34,707 nt of DNA from a virus, in IMG/VR virus record IMGVR_UViG_3300030102_006008, positions 1 to 34,707 of that record. The stretch is one strand, 5' to 3'. The notes under the pieces are model-generated. The model saw nothing but the letters and a program-made list of their open reading frames with translations, was not told the origin of the DNA and did no database searches. Positions 6,858 through 15,788 of this stretch are shown here, piece by piece. A program made the translations under genes and the position numbers. How positions within the stretch are numbered: the stretch's first letter is position 1; each line of letters begins with the position of its first letter.

Positions 6858-9800
6858 ACTGGGGAATCAAATGTTCTTAGGGCAATTGCTCTCAAGTTCT
6901 TAATTCTTGGAGCCTCAGATTGGTCAGGAGATGTCATAACAATCTTGACCTGGAATCCATTAAACTGTGGAGTGTTTTCTGCGGTATACTTATACTCGCT
7001 GAATCCATTCTCGTTCTTATTTGGATTTACAGTATTGTCTGATAAACCATTCCCATTGAATGGGATATAAGTTTGACCAGTCTCATTTTCGTCATTTCTA
7101 AACAGTCTGTAGAAGACTCTGATTTGTGACTCTCCCATTCTATGTCCATCCAATTGGACGAATATAGAGTTAGAAGTAAACTCAAGATTGATTCTCTTGG
7201 TTTCATAGATTGCAGAGTTAGGATCAAATCCAGGAACATTGACTCTACTATCAATATCATAATCGACTTGTGGATCATTGATAAGGTTGCTGATTGCAAC
7301 AATGTTAGTTGTGTCAAGGTCAACCATGGGAGATACGTTCTCGTCAGTAGTTGATAGCAGCATTTCAAGTTCAAATGATTTTTCACCATTAAGAAGTGCA
7401 GTTTCATTTACCTGAGATGCAACTAGTCTTGGACTATCAAGACGATTCAACTGATTCAGTGTAACACCCTCGTAACCAGTATTGGTGAATGATGCTTCAT
7501 TGCTACTGATACTTGTTCCTGTAGTTGTTCTAATTCTTGCAGAAACAGATGTTCCTGAAGGACTGACAAGATTGATATTTGGTCTAATGTATTCAAAGGG
7601 AATGTTCTGAGTTATTTGAACATTGTTGCCACCAATTGCTTTGGTTGCATCGAATAATTTAGCAGTGTTATCAAGACTTACATGATAACTATTGAATGTT
7701 TTCGCTCTTGGGTCAATATTATGGAGTGTGTTAATCTTCAACAGGTTTACACCATTTGACTCATATTTAAAGACAGTTGAGTTTTGTGCATGGTTAGATT
7801 TGAGACTGCCATCTACAACTCTCTCTGAAACAGTAATGTCATTACCGGAAATTGTCTGATAACCAATGATTTCTTGATCGATTTGTAGATAACCAGTGTT
7901 TCCAGTACCAACTGCTGCTCCTTCAAAGTTAGCAAATGCAGTTCCATCTGTAACTTTAATAACTGTATCGCCTTCGTTAAATGCAGCAGTCAGAGTTGTT
8001 GGAGCGACATCACTTGCGACATTATACACTCTAAGTTTGTTCTGACTTGAATGCATTCCATGGTTGAAGTGACTGAAGAGCATTGTCTTACCGTCTCTGA
8101 TTGGATCATCATTGACGAACTGAATTGCTGGTTGTGCTGTGCTAGTGCCATTGTTATCAACAAAGTTATATGCAGAACCAGAAGCAAATGAACCTTTAAC
8201 ATCATCAACAACAATCAGGTTGGTTACAGTCGCAACACCAACAGTAACTCTTACTCCACTTCCAGTTGAACCAAGTTGATTCATCAGCAGAAGGTCTCCA
8301 ACCTGATATCCAACACCACCATTAGCAATTTGAATTTGGGTAACTACTCCACCAGAAACAGTAACATTTGCAGTGCAGGATACGCCGAAACCAGTGAGGG
8401 ATGTAAATCCAATACCAGTATAAACATTATCAGTTAAACCGACACCAGCAGTTGGTTGAACCAGCGCAGTGGTCATACCAACCAGACCACAGCGACTACC
8501 AGTAGCAAATACATTACCCGTAGTTGTTCCCTGAACAAGTGAATTGCCAGGTTCATAATTTACGGTTGATGTAGGAATACCAACAAACTGTCTCTTAGAG
8601 AACGATTGAATTGGATTGATCTTTCTAATGCCAACTCTAGGAAGTTCGCTGTTGTAGAACGAAACTGAAACGGGAGTATTGGTTACAAACTTTGCCTTAT
8701 TCAGTTTGAACTTAAGGTCTTCCAACTGACTTGGAGTCCAGGTTGACTGGTTCTGTGACTTGAATAGTGATCCAAGGTATGGTTGTTTATTATAGACTGC
8801 TTTGAGTTGAAGATCTTCTTCACCCATTCTAGTGATGAATGCCAGATACTTCTCTGTGGGTGCAATAAGAACCAGAGCATATTCATATCCAGTTTGCAGA
8901 TAAACAGGAGTTGGGAACGAGAATGTTGTTGCAGCACTACCATCATCAGACAAGTTAACGTCATTTGATGCAATATTAACCTGACCGAATGGTACAACCT
9001 GGGTTGTTGGTGTGCCATCTCTCATGGTTCTGATTTGAACCGTAACTGGAACTGTGGGATCCTTAGTCTTGAAGTATACTTCACCACCAGTTACGTATAT
9101 ACCGTCAGATTCTGTTCCATTATCATTTTCAGCAGTAATCAGGAAGGATTGTGCAAGTGGGTCAAAGTATTCACCGGTAACACTGGTGCTGCTGGAACTA
9201 GAAGAAGAACCACTTTCTACTCTAGTTTGAGATCTTTCATTCTGTGTAAGTCTTATAGCATCCAGAGATTCAACGAATCTTCTATCAACTTCTGGCGACT
9301 TAATGGCAAGAACTTGCTCTTCATAACTCGTGGCATATCCAGAAGACAGATACTCAGTTTCAGCAGAACTACCACCCGGATCTAGTACAGGTGAGTTGAC
9401 AGGAGATGAAGTTATTCTGATTGTGCTTGATCCAGTGGTAAACTTGGGATTAGCGGCAACAACTGGATCAGGAATGTGGAGGGAGAATTGTAACTCACCC
9501 TTATCATCAGTGATCAACTGTGTTTCACCTATCTGTGCTTCTGCAGTTCCATCGCTGTTAACAATGAACATGCCCTTCTTAACGAATCCGAGGTGTTCTG
9601 GTTTCGTTTGATTAGAAAGGTCTGCAAGGTCAATATTGATGAACTCTGAAGTTCCAGAATAATTAGCACTACGTCCAGGAATAGTAACTTGTGGATTATT
9701 AAATGGACCAATCTCGTGGTTATGCTGTGCTGCACGGAACTTAATCTGTGGTGCTCCAACTTGTGCCAAACTAACACTGGAGACAATATCACCAGTCTTG

Positions 9801-12800
9801 AATGAACCATTTACCATTGTAATTGGCAGATTCTTGGGGAATGCGAATTCATTCATGTCAACACTTTCCATGAAGACATAATACTTTGTATTTGGTTTCA
9901 GTTTCTTAGCAGTTACATGAATATTTCTGGAACGACAGTTATGGAGAGTTTCTATTCCAATAACTCTGTCTCCAAGACTGACCTCTTCCAATCCAGAAGA
10001 AAGTTCAAGACCAAATACTCTTTCTTCACCAGTTTCAAAAGCAGTATCTACAAAATCATCTCTGATAGTAGCACTCCACCAACTACTTTCAGTAGTCGTG
10101 GTTGTTGTAGTTCTACGACGACCTCTTCCTGGTTCAAACGCCGATAGAGAACTGCTGGTGCTGGTGCTGGTGCTGCTACCGCTTGAAGAACTAAGTGTTG
10201 TGCTGTTAACTAGTTCAGTATCAAACACTCTATCATCACCATTCCAGGTGAATTCAGAAGAATTCCACCAACTTGCTGCCATTCCACCGTTCTCACGATC
10301 TTCGACGGCAAGCAGTTCCGCCATACCATTGAATACGGAATCAACCTGAACAATATCGGGAGTAGCAAGAACAATCTCTTCAATCCAGTAGTCTGTAGCA
10401 GGAGACAGGTCGATTGAACCAGCATACAGTGCAATGTGATATGGATTCAGGTTTTCTGTTCTAGTTGCAAGTGGTTGATCAATGAATTCTACTTCTTCAA
10501 AGTTAAGAGTAAGTCCAGGACCCTTTCTGGTTACATTAACATCAGAGAAATCATCTGCCCAAGCGTAATCGGCATCTGTGAAGTTTGCTTCAGTCGATAC
10601 GGTTTCAAACTGCAGAGTAACGTTTCTTTCGGCAGAACGTGGACGTAATTCAGCACGTTTGATGTCAATATCAAATCTTGATTCACCTTGCAGGTTAGCA
10701 CCACTGTGATTTCTGAAGTTATCTACAAAGAAACCAGACTTAAACTTATCCAGTCCAGTATTAGGATCCTTGATTGAAAGATTCTTAGTATCAGTTTCAA
10801 GCAGGGAAAGTGTAGTATAATTTTCAAGATTCTTAACTCTATTCTCAATTCCACTAATATCCTTCATGGTGAATCTCTTATGAGGAATAAGTTTCAGAGT
10901 AGTGTCATAAGTCGCATTGAACACATATGGGTCCATAGTGATAACAGCGACCTCAAATCCTTCGGTGTTACCAACTGGTAGTTTTGGAAACTCTGCAGGT
11001 TCTCCTTGCTTAATTAAGAACTCTCCATCCTTAGTTAAATACAGTCTATCAATTCTTCCAAGATAATGAGAATAGTCAACAACAAGAGTTCTATCGGTTA
11101 CTGCAGTTTCAGAGTTTGAATTGGAGAATGATCTTGATTCAAATGCGAATGGAGAATCAGTTGAATTGAGAGCATATGTATTTGCCCTTGGTCTCAGGTC
11201 AATGAAGTCTGATATTCTGAATCCACTAACTTCTGGAACTTCTGATGTGAAATTGAGATTATTATAACTGTTGACAGATTCTACTGTTCCAGTGCCCTCA
11301 TCAGTAGTAAGATGATCAAAGACAACTCTCAATTGTCTAGTTGGTTCAGCAGCATCTGCGTTTCTTTTAATTCTTGAAATATCACAGAATTCTGCTCTTT
11401 GACCAGCATCTAGACTGTAGTCATAACTTACATTTCTATCACCAACAACAAGTGTGTTAATATTTGCAGTGATAGAAGAACTTTGCAGTGTAATTGTTTC
11501 TAACAACTCGAAAGTTCTATCATTCTCATATACAAAGTTGAGTTGGTTGCCACTTACGACATCAACAACACGAGCAACTGCACCTGAGGTTGCACCAACG
11601 ATTTGTTCTCCAACAACTACATTATTAGAGAATGTGTCACTTTGAGCAGAACCAATAAGGGATGGAAGAGTTGGAGCATTAGCATCATTAGATTCAAATA
11701 TACCAAGAACTCTGGTAACTTCTGGAACATTCAGTGAAATACTTTCATCCTGAACTCTTGTTCCGAATGGGAATGCTTCTGAGAAGGTCAGTCCATCATC
11801 GAACGTTGTAGCACCGGCACCAGCACCTTGAATTCTGGATCTTGATATAACTAAGTTAGCACATCTTGTGATGTTCTTTGTTTTAGAAGTAAGAGTGCTT
11901 CTTCTACAAGTAATAGTAAGCACTGCATTATTACCAGTCTGACTAAGACCTGTAATCTGAATTTCTTTAAGAGTAGAGGAAATTGTAACCTGAGATGGAA
12001 GAATAATTTCCTTATGACCATTTGCAAAGGTCAAACTATAATTTTCTTGATTGTAGGGTTCTAAGAACAGAGTATCATCACCAAGGTCATTTATGTTAAA
12101 TGTAAGTGTAGTTGCAGTAACATTAAGAGTTCTTTGCTTTCTTACAATGTAACTACTATCAAGAAGATTGATAGACGAAATAGAAGTATTAGGGAGTTTG
12201 ATTATTTTCCCTGGAGCATTTCCTTTTTCAATAAAACCTTGAACAACATTAAAGTTCTGAACATTATCAAGAGCACCACCATTGGCAGCCTTTACTGTGC
12301 CACCAGTGTTCACACCAACTACTGTACTAACGCCAACTAAGGTGAGTGAACCAGCACTAACTGCGCTTACTCTGTTGAATGTAGGCAGAGTTTGACCTGG
12401 AATGGTAAATGAAACAATATCATTGACCCTGACAGGAACGTTTCTGAAGTCTCCAACAGATGGTGATGTTACAGCACTACCAGAACCAGTATCTGCTCCA
12501 ATTTGGAATGCCGAACCGGGTTCAATGAGATTCGTAGCCTGCTGCATCGAAACGTTGCAAGCAAAATTTGTTGCACCGATAGACTTGACATCACGAATAT
12601 CATTATCCCTGACTACTGTGATGTTTCTACCTACAGCAAGTCCATCGATTTCAATTGGTTCGTTAATTTGGAACTGACCAGTTACGTCTAACAGATTGAG
12701 AACTGTTCCAGCTGTAACTGCATCCTTAAGATGACCAGTTGCTCCACTGAATACACCTCTAACATGTGCTGCATTTCCAGCGGTAACTGCAAGTCCAAGT

Positions 12801-14221
12801 GTTATAGTGGTAAAAGTTTGAATATCGTAGAGTCTTAAATCAAACCTTTCTGTACCAACACCTGCTATATTTCTCTTACTGATATCATAAACTCTAGCAT
12901 TACCGACAAGTGCTGCTGCACCATCAATAGTTCCATCCTGGGCAAGTCTACGATCTCTGAGTTCTACTATACTATTATTGGTGAATCCAATAGTTGGTTG
13001 ACCCCTTAGGTTTTCTACCTGAAGATTGTTTCCAATTTTAACTGGAACACTGATATTATTTTTCTTCTTAGTAGTTCTTGGTTTGGGACTATCAAGTGAA
13101 GTTGAACTAATTTTCTCAACTTCGTATCCTTTTACGTATGCTTTACCAGAGGATATCTGAAGGGTGAGAAGGTCGTCAGAAGGAGTGTTACCTCTCTGGG
13201 TTAATTGACCTGGAGCATAGATGCCCTTATTGCCAAGTCTATCATTTAAAGTTTCTCTGATATCAATAGCAAATTTCTTGACGTAATAATCACCAGATTC
13301 GTCAAAAGTTCTTCTTGCAAGTTCGTCTTTGAAAATATTATAATCAGTTCTATTGACTAACTTCTGAGCAATACCATCTTCAACACGCAACAATTCTACG
13401 AAATTCGCATCGTTATTGTCTTTGAGTGTTTTCTTGACCAGAGTTGCAGACAATCTAAGTCTGTCTGCACCAGGAGCAGATTCGTTTGAGAATCCCTTGG
13501 CATTGTCAAACAAGTCTGGATTTACAGAAGAAGCAGTTAAGATATCTTCTGAAATTTGAAGACCAACCTTATAATTAGGTCTATTTGTATACTGATCCAG
13601 GATTACAGTCGCTGGAGATACTTTTACAAAGAATCCTCTAACAAAGAAAACTCCCTCATTAATTGAAGCAGAAGAACCAATCTTTGTCGCTTCGGATACA
13701 ATTGCTCTTGCAAATGGATTATTTGCAGTAATAGTAGTAGAAGAATAGTTAATATCTTCTAATGTAATCAGAGTTTCACCATCTGTAAATTTAGTTGATG
13801 CACCATCAATTCCAGAAGAAGTATACTTGACATAAAGAGTGTCTACATTATCAACTGATTCGGTGCTCGAAAGGCAATTAACAACAGTTGCTTTAACACC
13901 AGAAGTCTCACCTTGAATCTCAATGTTATTATCTTTAAGGTATGCAGTGTACGCAGAAACAGGAACGTCTAAGAAAGTAGGATCAATCTTAACTGCAGGA
14001 TAGACTGAATCGTAGAATATGCCGCCAGGGACAATCATTGACCCTTCTTTAAAGAAGTGCTGTCCAAATTTCTCAATCTGTCCTTGTAGGATAGACTGTA
14101 ACGTAGTTAGTTCTCTGGATTGAATTGGAAATCCAGGTTTGAACAATACCTTATTATAATTCTTATCCTCATCAAAATCGTCAAAATAAGGCGATACATT
14201 GAGATTGGTGTTCTGGGTCAT
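6854..14221 (-). CDS. Giant DUF4815-type baseplate/tail structural protein
   Basis: This 2455-aa virion protein opens with the DUF4815 hallmark: VSPYFDDFDEDKNYNKVLFKP, then GFPIQSRELTTLQSILQGQIEKFG and HFFKEGSMIVPGG (about residues 8-70). Alternating beta regions follow. A Ser/Thr-rich low-complexity linker lies near residues 1340-1375 (runs of S, then RGRRRTTTTTTTES), and a second Ser run comes just before YFDPLAQSFLI (about residue 1687), the conserved start of a second block with GEVYFKTKDPTVPVTVQIR. A GxGY unit (about 1970) and an EIIGY...DGSLKSNH module (about 2060) are shared with gp14 and gp15. It lies after gp8, where T4 has genes 9-12, so it may replace wedge-periphery or fibre-attachment proteins; that role is inferred. 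ATG 14221 lies 4 bases after the gp8 stop. Confidence 0.82.
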   Translation of the reverse strand: MTQNTNLNVSPYFDDFDEDKNYNKVLFKPGFPIQSRELTTLQSILQGQIEKFGQHFFKEGSMIVPGGIFYDSVYPAVKIDPTFLDVPVSAYTAYLKDNNIEIQGETSGVKATVVNCLSSTESVDNVDTLYVKYTSSGIDGASTKFTDGETLITLEDINYSSTTITANNPFARAIVSEATKIGSSASINEGVFFVRGFFVKVSPATVILDQYTNRPNYKVGLQISEDILTASSVNPDLFDNAKGFSNESAPGADRLRLSATLVKKTLKDNNDANFVELLRVEDGIAQKLVNRTDYNIFKDELARRTFDESGDYYVKKFAIDIRETLNDRLGNKGIYAPGQLTQRGNTPSDDLLTLQISSGKAYVKGYEVEKISSTSLDSPKPRTTKKKNNISVPVKIGNNLQVENLRGQPTIGFTNNSIVELRDRRLAQDGTIDGAAALVGNARVYDISKRNIAGVGTERFDLRLYDIQTFTTITLGLAVTAGNAAHVRGVFSGATGHLKDAVTAGTVLNLLDVTGQFQINEPIEIDGLAVGRNITVVRDNDIRDVKSIGATNFACNVSMQQATNLIEPGSAFQIGADTGSGSAVTSPSVGDFRNVPVRVNDIVSFTIPGQTLPTFNRVSAVSAGSLTLVGVSTVVGVNTGGTVKAANGGALDNVQNFNVVQGFIEKGNAPGKIIKLPNTSISSINLLDSSYIVRKQRTLNVTATTLTFNINDLGDDTLFLEPYNQENYSLTFANGHKEIILPSQVTISSTLKEIQITGLSQTGNNAVLTITCRRSTLTSKTKNITRCANLVISRSRIQGAGAGATTFDDGLTFSEAFPFGTRVQDESISLNVPEVTRVLGIFESNDANAPTLPSLIGSAQSDTFSNNVVVGEQIVGATSGAVARVVDVVSGNQLNFVYENDRTFELLETITLQSSSITANINTLVVGDRNVSYDYSLDAGQRAEFCDISRIKRNADAAEPTRQLRVVFDHLTTDEGTGTVESVNSYNNLNFTSEVPEVSGFRISDFIDLRPRANTYALNSTDSPFAFESRSFSNSNSETAVTDRTLVVDYSHYLGRIDRLYLTKDGEFLIKQGEPAEFPKLPVGNTEGFEVAVITMDPYVFNATYDTTLKLIPHKRFTMKDISGIENRVKNLENYTTLSLLETDTKNLSIKDPNTGLDKFKSGFFVDNFRNHSGANLQGESRFDIDIKRAELRPRSAERNVTLQFETVSTEANFTDADYAWADDFSDVNVTRKGPGLTLNFEEVEFIDQPLATRTENLNPYHIALYAGSIDLSPATDYWIEEIVLATPDIVQVDSVFNGMAELLAVEDRENGGMAASWWNSSEFTWNGDDRVFDTELVNSTTLSSSSGSSTSTSTSSSLSAFEPGRGRRRTTTTTTTESSWWSATIRDDFVDTAFETGEERVFGLELSSGLEEVSLGDRVIGIETLHNCRSRNIHVTAKKLKPNTKYYVFMESVDMNEFAFPKNLPITMVNGSFKTGDIVSSVSLAQVGAPQIKFRAAQHNHEIGPFNNPQVTIPGRSANYSGTSEFINIDLADLSNQTKPEHLGFVKKGMFIVNSDGTAEAQIGETQLITDDKGELQFSLHIPDPVVAANPKFTTGSSTIRITSSPVNSPVLDPGGSSAETEYLSSGYATSYEEQVLAIKSPEVDRRFVESLDAIRLTQNERSQTRVESGSSSSSSSTSVTGEYFDPLAQSFLITAENDNGTESDGIYVTGGEVYFKTKDPTVPVTVQIRTMRDGTPTTQVVPFGQVNIASNDVNLSDDGSAATTFSFPTPVYLQTGYEYALVLIAPTEKYLAFITRMGEEDLQLKAVYNKQPYLGSLFKSQNQSTWTPSQLEDLKFKLNKAKFVTNTPVSVSFYNSELPRVGIRKINPIQSFSKRQFVGIPTSTVNYEPGNSLVQGTTTGNVFATGSRCGLVGMTTALVQPTAGVGLTDNVYTGIGFTSLTGFGVSCTANVTVSGGVVTQIQIANGGVGYQVGDLLLMNQLGSTGSGVRVTVGVATVTNLIVVDDVKGSFASGSAYNFVDNNGTSTAQPAIQFVNDDPIRDGKTMLFSHFNHGMHSSQNKLRVYNVASDVAPTTLTAAFNEGDTVIKVTDGTAFANFEGAAVGTGNTGYLQIDQEIIGYQTISGNDITVSERVVDGSLKSNHAQNSTVFKYESNGVNLLKINTLHNIDPRAKTFNSYHVSLDNTAKLFDATKAIGGNNVQITQNIPFEYIRPNINLVSPSGTSVSARIRTTTGTSISSNEASFTNTGYEGVTLNQLNRLDSPRLVASQVNETALLNGEKSFELEMLLSTTDENVSPMVDLDTTNIVAISNLINDPQVDYDIDSRVNVPGFDPNSAIYETKRINLEFTSNSIFVQLDGHRMGESQIRVFYRLFRNDENETGQTYIPFNGNGLSDNTVNPNKNENGFSEYKYTAENTPQFNGFQVKIVMTSPDQSEAPRIKNLRAIALRTFDSPV

Positions 14222-14225
14222 GTTC

Positions 14226-15755
14226 TTAGAACTCTACTACGATTTTTACTTCTTCTTTTTGGGATTCAGATCTACCGACTGGTGCTCTGTTATCAATGTA
14301 GATGATATCACCTGAAAACTTTTCAACTTCTGGATTTGCTTTACCACCAGCGAAAGTTTGTCCTAAATCAACTACCTTATTGCTAAGTGTTATACTGGAA
14401 CCATTAAATGTGGTATCAGGTTGTAAAGGACTACCTTCAACATCAGTAGATGGAGAAGTGTTGATCACATTACCATTACTTTCAAAATCAACGTTTTTGA
14501 AGTTATTACCCGTTAAAGTAGTAAAACCAACTGGTTGATAATATCTCAGGACTCCAGTATCTCTATCCCAAGAAGCAACATAACCAACAGCAAATGAACC
14601 GGCAGTACCGACTGATTGTCTGATTTCAGCATTTAGTTTGTAAATGGTGTCAGAAGTATTTCCAGCACCTGTCAACTTCAATGCACCGAGCGAGGTTGCG
14701 GTATTTTTATTTAGGATGGATGTCGAACTTCCAAATTCATTTGGATTTCTTACAATACCGATTCTTGAGAAGTTATTTTGTGCTGCAAAGTCAGCAGCAG
14801 TATCATACTTAGAGTAAATCATTACTCTATATGTACCTAATTCACGATAGATATCTGCTCCATGACCTCCCTTTGGTGGAATAATAACTTCAAATTCTGC
14901 ACCAGAACCACCGGCACCAGTAAAGTTAATTAATCCCTTAGTGTAGTCTTTTCCACCATCTGTAACTTCAATAGAAGAAACTTCCTGATCAGTTACAGTA
15001 ATGGAGACTTTTCCTCCGGTTCCATCACCAAGAATGTCTATATCTGTAGTAGTTCCTGCTGTATATCCAGTTCCTCTGTTTTTGATTATAACTGTTTCAA
15101 TGTGACCACGAACAGCAGCATCCTTCACTGCCGCAGTATTAACATCTCCCCAACTTGGAGGAACTGGCATATACTTCTCTGTCGTAAATTTAACAATATC
15201 CGCAGGGGCAATTGTGTAAAGATACTTCCAAAGGTATCCATCAGAACCATCTCCTGCTATCTGAGGAGCAGTATCTACAAAGGTTGGTTCAAACTGTGAT
15301 GGTCTGCCATCTGGAAAATCGGGACTTGATCCATTATTGATGCAGATATAAACTTTAAATTCAGAATTTACAACATAGAAGCGAGACTCATATAATGTCT
15401 TTGCACTAGTTTGTGGTGCATCATTAGTGATATCATAATTATTTTTATACATGTCATAAGTTATACCAGAAGCCCAATTAACTCTTGGTACAATTCTTGC
15501 AAAATCATTAATGCCAATCTTTTTCAAGAACAGCATTGAATCAGAATATCTATCCTCTTGTTGGAAAGAATCTCTTGGATCTGGTGGTGTGGTTGCCCAA
15601 TTAGCATCACCATAGTCTACAATAGAAACATTCGCAGGATTGGGGTGTGCCAAAAAGGTATAATAAAAGTTTGAAGTCGTGCCAATACCAGTCACGGACT
15701 TGGTAAAGGTCTCCGCATTCAAAATTCTAAATTGGTCAGTGATTATGGCAGGCAT
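14226..15755 (-). CDS. 8: Baseplate wedge protein, T4 gp8-like, with repeat insertion
   Basis: This 509-aa baseplate wedge protein dimerises at the wedge rim in T4. Recognition rests on both ends. The N-terminal part has FYYTFLAHPNP, WATTPPDPRDS and ARIVPRVNWASGITYDMY, then a DGYLWKYLYTIAPADIVKF block (T4: GDGYVWEYLFEIPPD) followed by EKYMPVPP. The C-terminus has GDIIYIDNRAPVGRS and EEVKIVVEF (T4: GEMIYMENRPPI and EEINILFTF). T4 gp8 is about 334 aa. The excess is mostly an insertion around residues 218-295 carrying two GxGY-type beta units (NRGTGYTAG and DGGKDYTKG) and a second beta stretch around 370-460. ATG 15755 is preceded at 17 bases by a TATAAATA late element. Confidence 0.87.
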   Translation of the reverse strand: MPAIITDQFRILNAETFTKSVTGIGTTSNFYYTFLAHPNPANVSIVDYGDANWATTPPDPRDSFQQEDRYSDSMLFLKKIGINDFARIVPRVNWASGITYDMYKNNYDITNDAPQTSAKTLYESRFYVVNSEFKVYICINNGSSPDFPDGRPSQFEPTFVDTAPQIAGDGSDGYLWKYLYTIAPADIVKFTTEKYMPVPPSWGDVNTAAVKDAAVRGHIETVIIKNRGTGYTAGTTTDIDILGDGTGGKVSITVTDQEVSSIEVTDGGKDYTKGLINFTGAGGSGAEFEVIIPPKGGHGADIYRELGTYRVMIYSKYDTAADFAAQNNFSRIGIVRNPNEFGSSTSILNKNTATSLGALKLTGAGNTSDTIYKLNAEIRQSVGTAGSFAVGYVASWDRDTGVLRYYQPVGFTTLTGNNFKNVDFESNGNVINTSPSTDVEGSPLQPDTTFNGSSITLSNKVVDLGQTFAGGKANPEVEKFSGDIIYIDNRAPVGRSESQKEEVKIVVEF

Positions 15756-15772
15756 GTCTGTCCGATTTTTTG

Positions 15773-15780
15773 ATTATTTA
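15773..15780 (-). promoter_or_regulatory. Putative T4-type late promoter (TATAAATA) for gp8
   Basis: Minus-strand TATAAATA lies 17 bases upstream of the gp8 ATG and just after the gp7-like stop. It overlaps one end of the perfect palindrome TACTAAATTTAGTA (15779-15792). The predicted 5' leader is only about a dozen bases. Such a promoter would let gp8 and DUF4815 be made independently of the very long upstream gene. Confidence 0.55.
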
Positions 15781-15788
15781 TACTAAAT

